64,000 nucleotides of DNA from Trametopsis cervina (taxonomy: Eukaryota > Basidiomycota > Agaricomycetes > Polyporales > Irpicaceae), in NCBI GenBank assembly GCA_022385755.1, contig MU278369.1:225675-289674 (forward strand), in the 5' to 3' direction. Shown here one piece after another: positions 45,575 through 57,788 of the stretch (the stretch's first letter is position 1; every line of letters begins with the position of its first letter). The notes under the pieces were generated by a model. That model searched no databases and was not told the origin of the DNA. It worked only from the letters and a program-made list of their open reading frames with translations. Made by a program: the position numbers and the translations under genes.

Positions 45575-48500
45575 ATGAGGTACCGCACGCCGTGCTTAGC
45601 AGCGCTATCCGCGGTTCTCACTGCAGCTGCTGCAACGTCCCCGGTGCACGTCCAGCTGCAGACATCATGGTCCCGTCCGCCCTTCTTCACCGAAGTCCTG
45701 TGAGCCACACACGTCCGCGCCATTTCTGACCACTCCGCTTACTCACTCACACCCCGCAGAGAAACGATAGCCTCGGAAGTCGACCAGTCGTTCTTCACGC
45801 TCCTCAATGCACTCACCGACCCGACTCTGGAGTCGCGACACATCGTCAAAAGCACAGACTCCCCGAAAGACGTATATGACCTCGGGATATGGACAGCGAT
45901 GCAAGCGGGGTTCCTCTGGGAAACCGGCGTCCTCGCAGAAGTAGAAATGAACCTCGCCCTGCACACCGCCCTGCCCAAAATCGAAGCTGCATACCAGTAT
46001 TATCTCGACCGCGAGGTGGGAAGGGCGGGAAGGTGCGAGTCGTGGGTGGATTGGTATGGACAGGTGGTGTGTGATGGACAGACGTTGCTGAATTTGTTGG
46101 AGTTGGAAACGATAGAGGCGGCCCAGAACGCTGCTACGAACCGGTGCGTTATTCCCCTCCCCTCCCGCTTCCACTTCCAAAATCAAACTCTGACCTGAAT
46201 CCACGTAATTGCAGCACACAAGACCGCCCGCGTCTCCTCCCATTCGACCACATCCACCCCGTATCCACCATAGGCAGCGCCCGCCCACCGCACACAGCGA
46301 TCCTCTACGCCTCGCCCTTCTCCCCCAATTTCTGGGAACTGCACAGCGCGCTCTGGCGTGCGTCGAAAGGGCCGTCTTCGAATGTGGAATATGTGTTCAG
46401 ACATGCCCCGCCGAAAGACCATGACCGCGAACGAGAGGGCGGGGCCGAGGAAGGTGGGAATAAGAATAAGGTGCATTTGGGCGGGTATGGAGTCGCGCTT
46501 GATTTGAAGAAGATGGAGTATCTCGCGTTGGATGATCGTTTGTTAGGTATTTCTCCACTCCCAAATACCCGCATCATAGTTTGGTTTTGCTCACACATTC
46601 GCTCGTACGCAGAACACGCCTCAGACTCAGGCCTCGCAGAGGACGTCTCCGAATCACTAGAAACCGACCCAATCGCTGCACTAATCCAACAATACCCAGA
46701 ACCGCCTTCCACCGATTATTCCACCCCCCTAACCGCAGACGAGCTCCTCCAAATCGGCCTCCAATCCGCGCAGCTCCTCCACCAGTCCCCAGACGCGCTA
46801 GCGACTCTAACCCACCTCTCCCAAAACTTCCCCAAATACGCCTCCGCAGTCGCGCGTCGCGTGACAATAGACGCCGCGCTGGAAGAGGAGGTGCAGGGGA
46901 ACCATGCGAAGGCGCAGCCGGGCGTTAGTATGGTGTGGTTGAATGGGGTTGTGGTGCCGGAGGGCGATATGAATCCGTTTGGGTGGGTTTTCTGCTTTTC
47001 CTCCCTCTCTTACTTCCCCTTCCCTCCCTTCCCTTGCCTTCTCCCTCCCTTCTCTCTCCCACGGGATACTATGCTAACGAAAATGACACAGGTTATTAAG
47101 ACTACTAAAAAAAGAACGCCCGATCCTACGCGCAACAGACGCGCTCGGGCTCTCCGCCCCACAAGCAATCGAGCTGCTCACGCACCGTCTCATCGGGCTC
47201 GCGCAGGCGGACGGCGGGGTGGGAGATGGGGTGTGCGATGCGAGTGATCGGGAGGAGGGCGGCGGGGTTGTTGTTTGGTGGAATGATTTTGAGAGGGATG
47301 AGCGGTAAGTGCTGTCGAGTTTTTTTGGCTGCGAACTGACGTTCGGGCACTGAATGTTTGTGTAGGTATGAGAGGTGGAGTGCGTCCCTAAGCACCGTAA
47401 GCCCCTCCCTCCCAGTTCTCCCAAACCCCGCTAACAAAAACTCGTAGCTCCTGACACCAATGTACCCAGGCCACCTCCCCTCCCTAAAACTAAACCTCTT
47501 CAACGTCGTCCTCGCCGCCGACCTCTCGCGCCTCAGCACGCTCCAGTTCATAGCTGGGCCTGTGCACACGATCATTGGGCGCGGGTTTGCGTGGCGGTTT
47601 GGGGTGGTGCCGGTTGTGGAGAGTGAGGAAGGTGCGTTTGCTGTCTTCTTCTTCTTCTTGCTGTTTTTTTTGCTGCTTTTCTGTTCTTGCTGTGTTTTTT
47701 TCTTGCTGTCTTTTTTTGTTGCTGTCTTTTTCTGTTCTTTTATTCTTCTTGTGCAATGTGTGGTGGATGGGGACTGATTGTTGCGAACAGGTGCGCAGAT
47801 GGCGAGGGTCCTTTGGTGGTTGGTTAAACATGTGGGAGAGGCGAAGACGATGGCGTTCCTTGGGAAGGTGGCGCAGGTGACCACACCCCCGGAATCTCCG
47901 AACGCGAATGCGAATGCACGCGTAGACTGGACGCTCGTGCGCGCCGAGTTCGACGCGCTCCTCGCCGACCTCTCCTCCTCCTCCTCCTCCTCCTCCTCCT
48001 CGGAGCTCGAGGGCGTAACATTCGAATCTATCATCCACCCCTCCTCCCCCTCCTCCCCCTCCTCATCCTCCTCCCCCTCCTCCGAAGACTACATAGCCAA
48101 AGCGCGCCAATACGCCCGCCGCCTAAACCTCGACATCGAGAGCGCGCCGCAGGGGCACGTGTTCGTGAACGGAAAGTATTTTGAGTTGAATGATGTGAGC
48201 TCTCGCTATGCGTTTTTGTGTTCCCGTGGGGAGTGCTGATGATATGAAAAAAAAAAAAAAACTTTCTGAAACGAAAATAGGATTTCTTGAGGAGCATGCA
48301 GATGGAGACGGGGGTGCAGTTGCAGCACCTCCAAGAACAAGTACGCCCGTCCTTCTTTCCGCAGAGACGAAGACGAAGGCTGACGTGATGCATCGTGTTG
48401 CGTGGATTAGGTATACCTCGAACACCTGACAGACAACGACGCACCGCGCATGTCGACGTACTTCTACGACCTCCCCACCACGAGTAAACGGCGTAACCGG

Positions 48501-51500
48501 TTCATCTATCCCTCTGCTCCCTCCTCCGCTGCCTCTGCTAAACCCGGAGGTGGTGGAAAGGGAGGGGGAAAGGGAGGGGGAGGGGGAAGGGAATTGAGGG
48601 TGGTGAACCTGATGGACGTGATCGAGAAATCGAGGTTCCCGTTGGGGTCCGGGGCGTTGTTGCATCCTCGTACGTCCTTTCTCCTTCCCCTTTGTTTTGT
48701 GTGCTGGTGGAGAGACTGGGCGCTGATGAGAACGGATGGGGATGGGTGTAGCGGGCTCGGGAAGACTGAACGTGACGACGCTCGTCGTGGCCAATTTCGA
48801 TAGCGAGGACGGGCTCGCGCTCGTGCGGGAGGTTGTTCGGTCTATGGTGCGTTTCCGTTCCCATCTCCTCATCCCATCCACCCCGTCAAACCGGGCTCAC
48901 CGGGAGTTTCGTAGACCGAAGACTCCGCTTCGAGGTATACATTCGTGCACAACCCCTCCCCCTCCTCCTCCCGTGCGCCCCCATCGAAACGCTCGCCTTC
49001 GTCCGCACTCGCCTCGTTCATCACAACAGGCTCGCTGAACCGCGTCGCTCCCGCGCAGCTCCTCGAGATCCTGAACAGCAGCCCGATCGCGCCACGGGAT
49101 CAAGTCGTGTTGGACGGCGGCAAGGAGGAGGTGGAGAAGGTGGAGGAGGAGGACGGGGAGAAGGACGAGGGAACGTATGAGCAGTATGTGAGCGCGTCAA
49201 GGGCTGTTGTTGAGATTTTGGGGTTGGAGCCTGCGGAGCAGGTGTTAGTCGTCAATGGACGTGTGAGTTCCTGCCCTCCCCTCCTCTCTTCTCGTTCCTC
49301 ACGAGAGATCCTGACCTAATTACCTGACCTGACGTCTTGATAGGTCGTGGGCCCGCTGTCGCGCGGCGACTTCCTCGCGGAGGACTTTGCAGATCTGATG
49401 AACTACGAGCAGCGGAAACGCATCGGGCCCGTCGTCGACGCGCTCGCGGAGGTTAAGCCGTTCGCTGATGATCTTGACGTGTGCGTTCCTCCCTCTTTCC
49501 TCCTTCCTCCACCTTCCGATGTCATGAGTGAGTGATGAGTGATGGCTTAACTGACTGGAATGCACGCAATCAGGAATGCGTATAACGGCCTCGTGGCGTT
49601 CACGTCCTCTCTGGTATCGTCCATCCACCTCCCGGACCCGAGCGAAGTCGGGCTGTTCAACGCGCCTGTTCGGTCGAGGCGGAGGAACTACCAGGCTCTC
49701 GCTGGTGAATTCACGTGAGTTCTCGATTCCCTTTTTTTGTTGGTGTTTTCATCGTGGAGCGGCTCACCCTCGACGCTGCACAGAAAATTCGAGTATGGAG
49801 ATAACACGACTGCGCCGTTCCATTTTGGGGTGCTGCTCGATCCGCTGAGCGAGGCCGCGCAGAAGTGGTCGTCGCTCCTCGAGGTGCGTATTTGTAGTCT
49901 GTTTGTTGTTTTGGTGGTGTTGATGCTGATGCGGGGCGGGTCGGGTGTAGTGGCTGAGTCATACGCCTGGTGTGTTCATTGAGCTGCATATCAACCCTCC
50001 GCGGTATAAAGAGGTGTGTTTCTTCAAATGTGGGGATTGGCCGTTCGGGACTGACCACGAGAACCCAGCTCCCTCTCAAGCGGTTCTATCGGTATAACGT
50101 ACGGCATGAGCCCGAGTTCAACTCGGAAGGGTACGCACGCGATATCCAGCCGCATGGGTACACAAACCCACTGATGTTTTTGTACACAGAGAGGAAACGC
50201 CGTCTACGATCGTATTCCGTGACCTTCCCCAAGAACCAATCTACACGCTCGCGATGGACGTCGCGCCGTCCTGGCACGTCCGGCCCCGCGAGGCGTCTCA
50301 CGACCTCGACAACATCATCCTCACCTCCGAACGCGCACACGGCGTCCACGCCACGTTCAACCTCGACTATCTCGTCATCGAAGGCCACGCGCGCGAGGAC
50401 CAGCTCCTGCAGCCTCCCCGAGGTCTGCAACTGCAGCTCACGACGAGCGACTCGACGCCCGTCGCCGACACGCTCGTCGTCGCGAACCTCGGGTACCTCC
50501 AGTTCCGCGCGAAACCGGGGGTGTACCAGTTTGAGATACGGCCCGGGCGCGGACGGGAGGTGTTCCAGCTTTCGAGCGCGGGGACTGAGGGATGGGAGTC
50601 CCCCTCGGTTGAGGAGGGCGGGAAGGAGATCACGTTGATGAGCTTTGAGGGCTTGACGCTGTATCCGCGGACTGTGCGTCTGCCTGGGATGGACGGTGTT
50701 GATGTGCTTGCGAGCGCTGCCCCCGTGGACGAGCATGATTCGAACTTCATGGATCGGTTGAAGACGTCGTGAGTGGAGTCGTGTGTGGGATTTCTTTGGA
50801 TTTGGCTGACCGCAGCTAACTCTAGGGTCGGCTCGCTGTTCGGGAAGAAAGAGCCAGAACACACGGCTGTGAAGGCTACTGCTGGTGGGCAAGCTGATAT
50901 CAATATATTCACGGTTGCCTCTGGGTTGTTGTATGAGGTGCGTGGCGAGAAACTGGGTCTAAGCCGGAGAGCTGTACTGACGTCTTACGCAGCGCTTCGC
51001 CTCCATCATGATCCTCAGCGTGCTCCGCAACACGAAGAGCAGCGTGAAGTTTTGGTTTATCGAGAATTTCCTCTCACCCTCCTTCCTCGTACGTATCTGC
51101 GCTCGCATCCGACAGCGACAAGAAGCTGACTCCATCCACACAGGAATTCCTCCCCCATTTCGCGGAAGCATATGGATTCCAGTACGAGCTGGTCACGTAC
51201 AAGTGGCCATCATGGCTGCGCGCCCAGAAGGAGAAACAGCGCATCATCTGGGCGTACAAGATCCTGTTCCTCGACGTGCTCTTCCCTATGGACCTCGAGA
51301 AGGTCATCTTCGTCGATGCAGATCAGATCGTGCGGGCGGATTTGAAAGAGCTGGTCGATCTCGACTTGCATGGTGCTCCGTATGGCTATACCCCTATGGG
51401 TGATGATAACACGGAAATGGAGGGCTTCCGGTTCTGGAAGACGGGATATTGGAGAGATTTCCTGAAAGGACTGCCGTATCATATCAGGTACTCTGTTCGC

Positions 51501-52407
51501 TGCACGGAGTGGAAATGGTACTCATGTCCTTGATAGTGCTTTGTATGTAGTGGATCTGGTCCGGTTCCGCCAGGTATGTCATTTCCAGATATGTGTAGTG
51601 TCCTCAATCTGACAATCTTCATAGATGGCCGCTGGTGTGAGTACAAGTACAATGTCCACCCTCCAAGTGCCACAAACTGATCCTTCATCAGGATATTCTA
51701 CGAACGCACTATCAACAACTTTCCGCCGATCCGAACTCGCTAGCAAACCTTGATCAAGGTAGGTTCTGTAGTATACAGCAGTACCTGGATGCTGATTCGC
51801 TGCCCTAGATTTACCAAACAATCTGCAACGCGAAGTGCCGATTGTAAGTGACTGCGCTCAGGTGTTGTTCTTAGCCATATTTACTCACCATGTGAATAGT
51901 TCTCCCTTCCTGAGGACTGGCTATGGGTATGTGCAGATGCCCCATTTATCTTTATTCCTACTGACGCTCTGCTTTCTCCTAGTGCGAGACATGGTGTATG
52001 TGCATATATTGTTACAAGATCACCGTGTACTCATTGCATTTTGATTTTATAGGTAGCAAAGAACGTTTCGATCGTGCCAAGACTATTGACCTCTGCCAGA
52101 ATCCTCTAACAGTAAGTTGAATTTCGTTGTGCGTCCTCGCGTCATGTTAATGATCTCCTATGCGTTACAGAAAGAGCCGAAGCTTGCGAGAGCGAAGCAT
52201 ATCCCGGAATGGGAGGACTACGACGCCGAAATCGCCAGGTTTGCCCACAACCTCACGGAGAAGGGCGTCATCCGATCTGGTATGGTTGATGCGGACGCTT
52301 CCGTGCTCGCAGATGTGGGGACGGCCTCGAGTAAGCCGGATCAGAAGGAGGTTGGAGACGAAGATCTAGCAGAGTCTGTCTCTCATCATCTAAAGGATGA
52401 GCTGTGA
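45575..52407 (+). CDS. UGGT: UDP-glucose:glycoprotein glucosyltransferase
   Basis: ER folding sensor that adds glucose back to N-glycans of misfolded glycoproteins so that they rebind calnexin. I follow about 29 exons from ATG 45575 to TGA 52405-52407, about 1,640 residues; the first is 45575-45699, the second 45760-46143, the last about 52171-52407. The N-terminus [20 protein letters not shown] is a signal peptide. The long N-terminal part contains the thioredoxin-like domains ([45 protein letters not shown]). The C-terminal GT24 catalytic domain holds [31 protein letters not shown] with the DxD-type metal site, [20 protein letters not shown] and [14 protein letters not shown]. The protein ends HHLKDEL, an ER-retrieval signal. 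Poly-Ser (47968-48001) and Gly-rich (48545-48592) tracts interrupt the N-terminal part. Several 3' exons are very short. Confidence 0.94.
47640..47790 (+). repeat. T-rich microsatellite-like tract in a UGGT intron
   Basis: An intron with ttcttcttcttc at its start, followed by repeated tgctgttttttt, cttgctgt and similar units. It is low complexity and probably variable in length. It lies between the exons ending VVESEE and starting [10 protein letters not shown]. Confidence 0.7.
47968..48085 (+). repeat. TCC-repeat tract coding for poly-serine in UGGT
   Basis: About ten TCC/TCG units in a row encode a serine run after ALLADL, and a second Ser/Pro tract ([14 protein letters not shown]) follows about 20 residues later. 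Both stay in frame. The location is a loop between UGGT thioredoxin-like domains, by homology. Confidence 0.8.
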
Positions 52408-52870
52408 TGTGTTTCTTGCTTTGGATGTTGATCATATTTATGCGAGTGCAAATTATATATCGAAGTAGTCCAGGGACACCAAAGTACGCAGTAGAGGGAT
52501 AGTTTATAAGTGGAGGTAAATGGCTTGCAGTCATTCTGTAAGAGCGAGTACCGTTCTGCCAGTTGTATGGTTGGGATTTGTGGTCAGAGTGGTTGGCTAA
52601 GTCAGAGCACATACAGTGCCGGTCATCACCCTCTTGTGCCTTTTGTAAGCGCTTTGAGCGATGGAGAACGGTGTGCCCGCACCCGAATCACCAACTTGAA
52701 CAGTTGAAAACGCAGCGAGATAATGTCACATTCAGGGCTACGGTATACCATGTACAAATACAATTGCCATTCCAATACGGAAGACAGCTTCCAACGTCCC
52801 AGCGTATTTCACAAAATAACAATAAATAGCCTTTAATAGATGTGCGTCCCAGCGGTGTGTGTGCCGATGT
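52408..52870. other. Convergent intergenic region after UGGT
   Basis: It separates the UGGT stop from the stop of the next gene on the minus strand. It contains AT-rich sequence with aaataaca-like and caataaat runs near 52810-52830 that may serve as poly(A) signals. No gene is seen. Confidence 0.4.
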
Positions 52871-53990
52871 TCAGCCCTTAGCTGCAGGGGGGGTTGTCTG
52901 GGCATCGCTGACCGCCTTCAACAGACTTCCTACTCCGACAGCAATGGAGCCGATAGCATGTGCCGTCCCGCTTGCAAGGAAGGCACCACCCGCGCCCGCA
53001 GATATAGCAGGTAATGCAGGTATAGATCCAATCGTGATGAGCACCGCAGAGATGGCGGTCATGGCTTTGGGGTGTTCGGTGGTTAGGAATCCCAGAGCTT
53101 GAGAGGCGTTCAGGAGCCATGTAGGGACATGAGCGACGGTGGTTGTTGCTATGGATCGAAAGTCAGCATTGAACATGCGTGCTGTGGAGTTGGGAGGAAA
53201 GACTTACTTGCTCCCAGTGTGTTAGCAGGGGATGGATCAGGGGTACAGACAGCGGTGGTGAGGGGAGTGGATTTCTCTGATGGTGTCGGTGATGACACTG
53301 CGGTTGATGAGGCTGATATCGTAGACAGAGTTTCTATCTGGCTGGCTGTTGCGGAGCGTTTGGGGGTGGGAAAGCCCTTGAGCGTAGGGAAGTCCCACGT
53401 CTTGGACTTCTTGGGAGTGGGGCGCGTATTCGAAATCGACGAAGGAGCGGGTGTAGGAACAGAGGGGAGGTCCTTGTTCAAACTGCTGACACTAGAGATG
53501 CTAACGGTGTCGCTATCCGTCTCCTTGCTTTCTCGATTCTTGCCTATGATCCACCAGATGCCCGATGGTTTACTTTGTACCTTGATCTCTTCAGTCTTCT
53601 CCGCTTCGATATCCCCTGCGAATGGACGTGTCAACCCGTACTTTGTAGGAGGTACGGAAAAAAGCAGTGCTTACACCCCATATTGCGCATGGCAACCTTG
53701 AACCGCTTCCAGTTCCAGTTATATCTCCCGCCGTGCATGTTCTTCATCACTGCTTTCAACTCATCGAATCTCCCCTTGGCATGGGGGCCGAGATAATGCT
53801 GCCCTACTTTGTGCCAGTATTCTTTCGGCACTCGGCGAGCAAGGCACCCTTCCTTGATTTGTTGCAACCAGTTATCGACAGGAGCATCCCGACCCGGGTT
53901 GCCGTAGAATACGGGCGCTGATGGCCATGACCCGTAAATGGGCTCAAGGTCGAACGGCTTAATCTTGAAAGCGTCCACAAAGGCAGACAT
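52871..53990 (-). CDS. Hypothetical protein with C-terminal hydrophobic segment
   Basis: Three exons, 53990-53675, 53615-53208 and 53148-52871, in phase, give 333 residues. The first ~120 residues form a compact, Trp-rich globular part (MSAFVDAFKIKPFDLEPIYG, PVDNWLQQIKEGCLARRVP, WHKVGQHYLGPHAKGRF, YNWNWKRFKVAMRNMGWDI). A Ser/Thr/Pro-rich linker of about 120 residues follows. The last ~90 residues contain a hydrophobic stretch (AISAVLITIGSIPALPAISA) and a Gly/Ala-rich helix. The N-terminal part resembles Trp-rich hypothetical proteins common in Agaricomycetes that I cannot name with a family. Membrane attachment through the C-terminus is possible. Function unknown. Confidence 0.82.
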
Positions 53991-54693
53991 AGATGCCGAA
54001 AAGGTGGCAACGGTTGGTGTCTAAAGACGGAGGTATACGAGTAGTGTTTGGGGAGGACATGTTGTACCCAGGGACTTTATATATACGTGCAGGAAGCCGC
54101 GCTGGAGCCATGCTGAAGTCCCTCGACGCGAGGCCGATCATCGCTTACGCGCTTTAATCAAGGTCCGGGCCTCTGAGGACGACGTGGACGAGGCAGTCGG
54201 GTCGCCGGACGATTAACTATATGCGAGTTAGGCCCGGGAGACTTCACGTTGCTTCAACGTTCTTGGCTGTGCTTCTGGTTCGGTTGGCGCTGCAACCTGC
54301 AAGTAGCCGGACGAAGGGTAAGCGTGGCAGCTGAAAATGGGGTAGGAGTACTGCCTTCGATCCTCGTTTGGGAGTAGTGTGAACGCCGATCTTGCTACAT
54401 GAAGTACCTCATGGCGCACACGCATTTTGAACGTGCTTCAAATGAACGCGCGCAGGGCCAGTGCGAACAAGTTGAGAGAGAGACATACATTACCGCTAAT
54501 CCAGGCCTGCCTGGCTTGCATAGCTTTCTACAAGATAAGTAACACGATGGCGAATGTCCGAGTCAGCTTCTGCTGAAGCTTCTATCACTTGGTCGAGCGA
54601 CCCGATCAGAATTTGGTTCTGTAAAAACATGATGCATAGCATGAAACATATCCTCTATATCTGAACAATGAAACATACTCTAGGAGACCTAAA
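53991..54693. other. Intergenic region upstream of the hypothetical protein
   Basis: It holds the promoter of the 333-residue protein (start at 53990) and the 3' UTR of the F-box/WD40 gene. A TATA-like tttatatatac lies at 54075-54085. No gene is supported. Confidence 0.4.
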
Positions 54694-57450
54694 TCATACC
54701 AATTCACCGCGACTGCGCGCCTCCGCTAGGCTTAGTTCAATAGCAAAACGTAGGTCTTCGTCTCCATCATCAAGCTGTCTTTCACCACCGTTGGTGCTCG
54801 TTTGTGCGAATTGCGCAGTCAAAAGCGATACTACGGGTGCATCATCCCGTGCCGCAGGAGAAGAGGCTATGGACCGCGGGCCGCAAGGGGACGATGGACC
54901 TTCGGATGAGCGGCTTGACCTCAGCGGTGTGTGCCAAGCGCTCCGCACGGATTCCGGGCTTCCAGAAACTGAGGGCCTAATTACGGGAGGGCTCATCGAA
55001 GGAAATTGCGACTGATCTTCCAGAGAAAGTGAACTGTTGCTGTTCCTGTATGAAGAGGATAAGGATAGCGAACGCGGTGTTCCATTGTCGAGCAGCCCTG
55101 CTTCGATGGGCTCCGGTTGAAGTCTGGGAGAGATCTGAATCTTCGAGGTCCCAACAAGAGACGGAGGTGTCCTTGGGGTTGACCACCGAGGAGACATTGA
55201 CGGTGACTGGGTTGAGCGCTTAGAAGATCCCTCGAGGAAAGCACTGGGAGTAAGCACGGGAGTCATGATGTCCTCGTCAAACTCTCCGGCGAATACGCCA
55301 TCAGGCAGGCCGCCTGACGGAAGCTGCAGTTGCGAGCGTTGCTCTTCGTCGCGGCTGAGCATAAGGACGTACTCAACGGCTTCAACTTCGCTTAATCCAA
55401 GGTTTTCTAGAGTGGACTGCTGCTCGCGTTCCCGTCCGAACGCACGCCGCATGTACGTCTGCTCATCCTCCATTTCATGACGGGATTCAGCAATATCTCG
55501 ATACAGTTCTACTTGCTCTGGAGCGACATGAAACACGAGTTTAAGTCAGCTGTTATGCGGTAGAGTTTACATTACTCACGATGCCATTTAGCAACAGCGT
55601 GCGGCGTTCGGATGAGCCTTTTTCCGCGGCCAGCTTTCACGTTTCCTGGCGGCTCGCCACGCCACGCGTACACTCTCTCGCCGACCGTGGCGACAAGAAC
55701 ATCTCGCACAACAGCGACATGGGAGATACGGTCGTCAACAAGGGTCCGTACAAAAGGCAGCTTGAAATCTCTAAGGAGATCGAACGTTGTCGCATCGAAA
55801 ACCTTCAAAGAGCCAAAGACGGAGCCCACGGTAAGGGTTGAGGTATTCCAGTGCAACGCGCTGACGGATGCTCCATCGAACGCCAGGAAACGATGAATAG
55901 GAGCAACAGAGCTTGTAGGAGCCATTGCGGAGGAAGTAGGCGGAGTAGAAGTGGCGACGTCATCCCATGCCATTATGGATATGTATCCGAAAACGTCACC
56001 GACGATAACGAAGCCGCGCTCGCTCAGCATGTGCCCAGAGGGGAGCGAGGTCTGCAAAGCTGTGATTTCCCCCAACAGCTCACAACCGAAAGCAACATGA
56101 TCCATGTTCCCAGTATTAAGGTCTACAGTTGTTTTCGTGAAGTATGCCTCTTGAGCGTAGGCAGTGAGAACAGAGACGATATTTGGTGTGTCGCAATAAA
56201 TCGAGGTTGATAGAATATGACGCGGCCCAAGTCCGTGATATCTGTATGCCACAGCAGGAGGGATTGGGACTGATTTCACGGGGCCAGATGTAGCCGTCGA
56301 ATATATGTCTGGGCTGCTGAATAAGGAATGTAACTGATACCAGACGGCACCTTCACCGCTCTCGAAAAGGGCTGCGATGACGCCATGGACTGCATCGACC
56401 GCCACCCTCATACAGCGATCTCGTACGAGCCACAACAACTTCTCGGGCGACGTCCACACGCATTTTACCGACTCGGCGTCCCAGACCTTGACGCATCCGT
56501 CTGACCCGGCAGTAGCAAAGAAGCGAGTCGAAGACGGCTCAGGGGCGTCTACCCACATAGCGTGTTCGATCGATCCGACGTGTGCGTCTTGGTCTGAACA
56601 TTTGAGCCAGTGAGCTTGAGGCGATCGGGTAACATCCATTGCTCTCGGAGCGACAGTGACAGCGACAGCGCCGTTGGTGAACGCCCATAGTATTTTCGCG
56701 GTCTCTCCTACGGAGGTTATGACGCACTGAGAGATGTTCGGAGAGAACTCCGCGTTTGGATTGCCGATACCCAGACCGTTTCGTGTCCCCGCGGCATCCA
56801 GAAATCCTTTGGCAATTTTCCCGGTCAGGGGCTGTGAGCGTGCGACAATACCATAGGCTAGAGATGCGCTCAGAAGTGTGGGCGCCGATGGTAACGGTGA
56901 CGCAGGAGCCATGAGATGTATCTCGGCCACCGAGGATTGTACCGGAACGTGGCTGATGGTTGACGATGACCGAGTGTACTCCCATCGCCTGAATGTTCTG
57001 TTAATGGAATGCTGGAGGAGACTAAGAAAAACCATACCGCCTAAGGTTCCATCTGCGCACGAACTCTTTCTTCCAGGTGAGCTCCTCTCTACGCAGCATC
57101 AGCACTTTTCCTAGCGCAGCCTGGGGTACGTCAGCACTTCTGCGGTCTTGTATGTCATCTTCTGGGGATACGTCCAGAAACTGGCAAAAGAAGGCGCGGC
57201 GCCAGGTGTTATCGTCGCCTACGTGTTCGTGGAATCGCTTGCTGGTTCGCGCGAGGGCAAAGAGCGAGCTAGGATCAAGGAATGCGGTGATGTGTGTGAG
57301 GGACTCTGTGGGCAGGTCGAGCAGAAGACTCGTTGGTGGAGCAGACTTGTCGTGGGCAGTTCCATGCTGGGTAGTGTATTGGGGCGATTGTGAGAGTTTG
57401 CGGGAGTAGTTCGTTCTGTGTTTGTTGTGATAGGTGGAGCTACTTGGCAT
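54694..57450 (-). CDS. F-box, WD40 and ubiquitin-interacting-motif protein (Ufo1-like)
   Basis: Predicted SCF adaptor that recognises substrates through a beta-propeller and also binds ubiquitin. Three exons, 57450-57038, 56997-55580 and 55517-54694, in phase, give 884 residues. The F-box lies at about residues 40-85 (LLLDLPTESLTHITAFLDP, LFALARTSKRFHEH). WD-repeat segments follow (FATAGSDGCVKVWDAESV, GFVIVGDVFGYISIMAWDD, VGSVFGSLKVFDATTFDL). The C-terminal exon encodes a charged helix (QTYMRRAFGREREQ), a possible UIM (LSEVEAVEYVLMLSRDEE), a Ser/Pro-rich stretch, and a clear UIM at the end (DEDLRFAIELSLAEARSRGE). F-box plus WD40 plus UIM is the arrangement of yeast Ufo1; orthology is inferred. 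First in-frame ATG is 57450. Confidence 0.88.
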
Positions 57451-57788
57451 AAAAGAGGTTTGAGAGGTCAATGTCAATGTTGTCGGCCGCGGAGGGTCGA
57501 CGAGGCCTTAGATGGTGGTGGTCAGGATCTGAGAGACTCCGATATGGCGGTATCGAGATAAACAGGATCATGTCGAGTTGTGATGGAGTAAGGAGTATTT
57601 TCTTACCCGGTATATGCGGGCCGGGGTGGGTAAGAAAGTCGGTAAGCATTTTGTCTATTGATTAATGTAAGAACGACTGATCAGTGAACACTTCTGTCTT
57701 GAAGTGGTTGGCAGTCGGCACGAGGCATCTGCCCCGCTCCTTCGAGTCGGCCTACAGTCCTGCAACCCAGAATTGTTATCTCCACTCC
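57451..57788. promoter_or_regulatory. Divergent promoter, Ufo1-like / LCL3
   Basis: This 338 bp region lies between two divergent start codons, with an in-frame ATG at 57684 that could lengthen LCL3 by 35 residues. No TATA box is evident. Confidence 0.45.

Noticed and set aside
47126..48034. Long minus-strand ORF (302 codons) opposite UGGT
   Set aside because: It is the shadow of UGGT exons and the T-rich intron; its protein is Lys/Glu/Thr low complexity without motifs.
50086..50892. 268-codon minus-strand ORF opposite UGGT
   Set aside because: Shadow of a GC-rich UGGT exon that matches the family on the plus strand.
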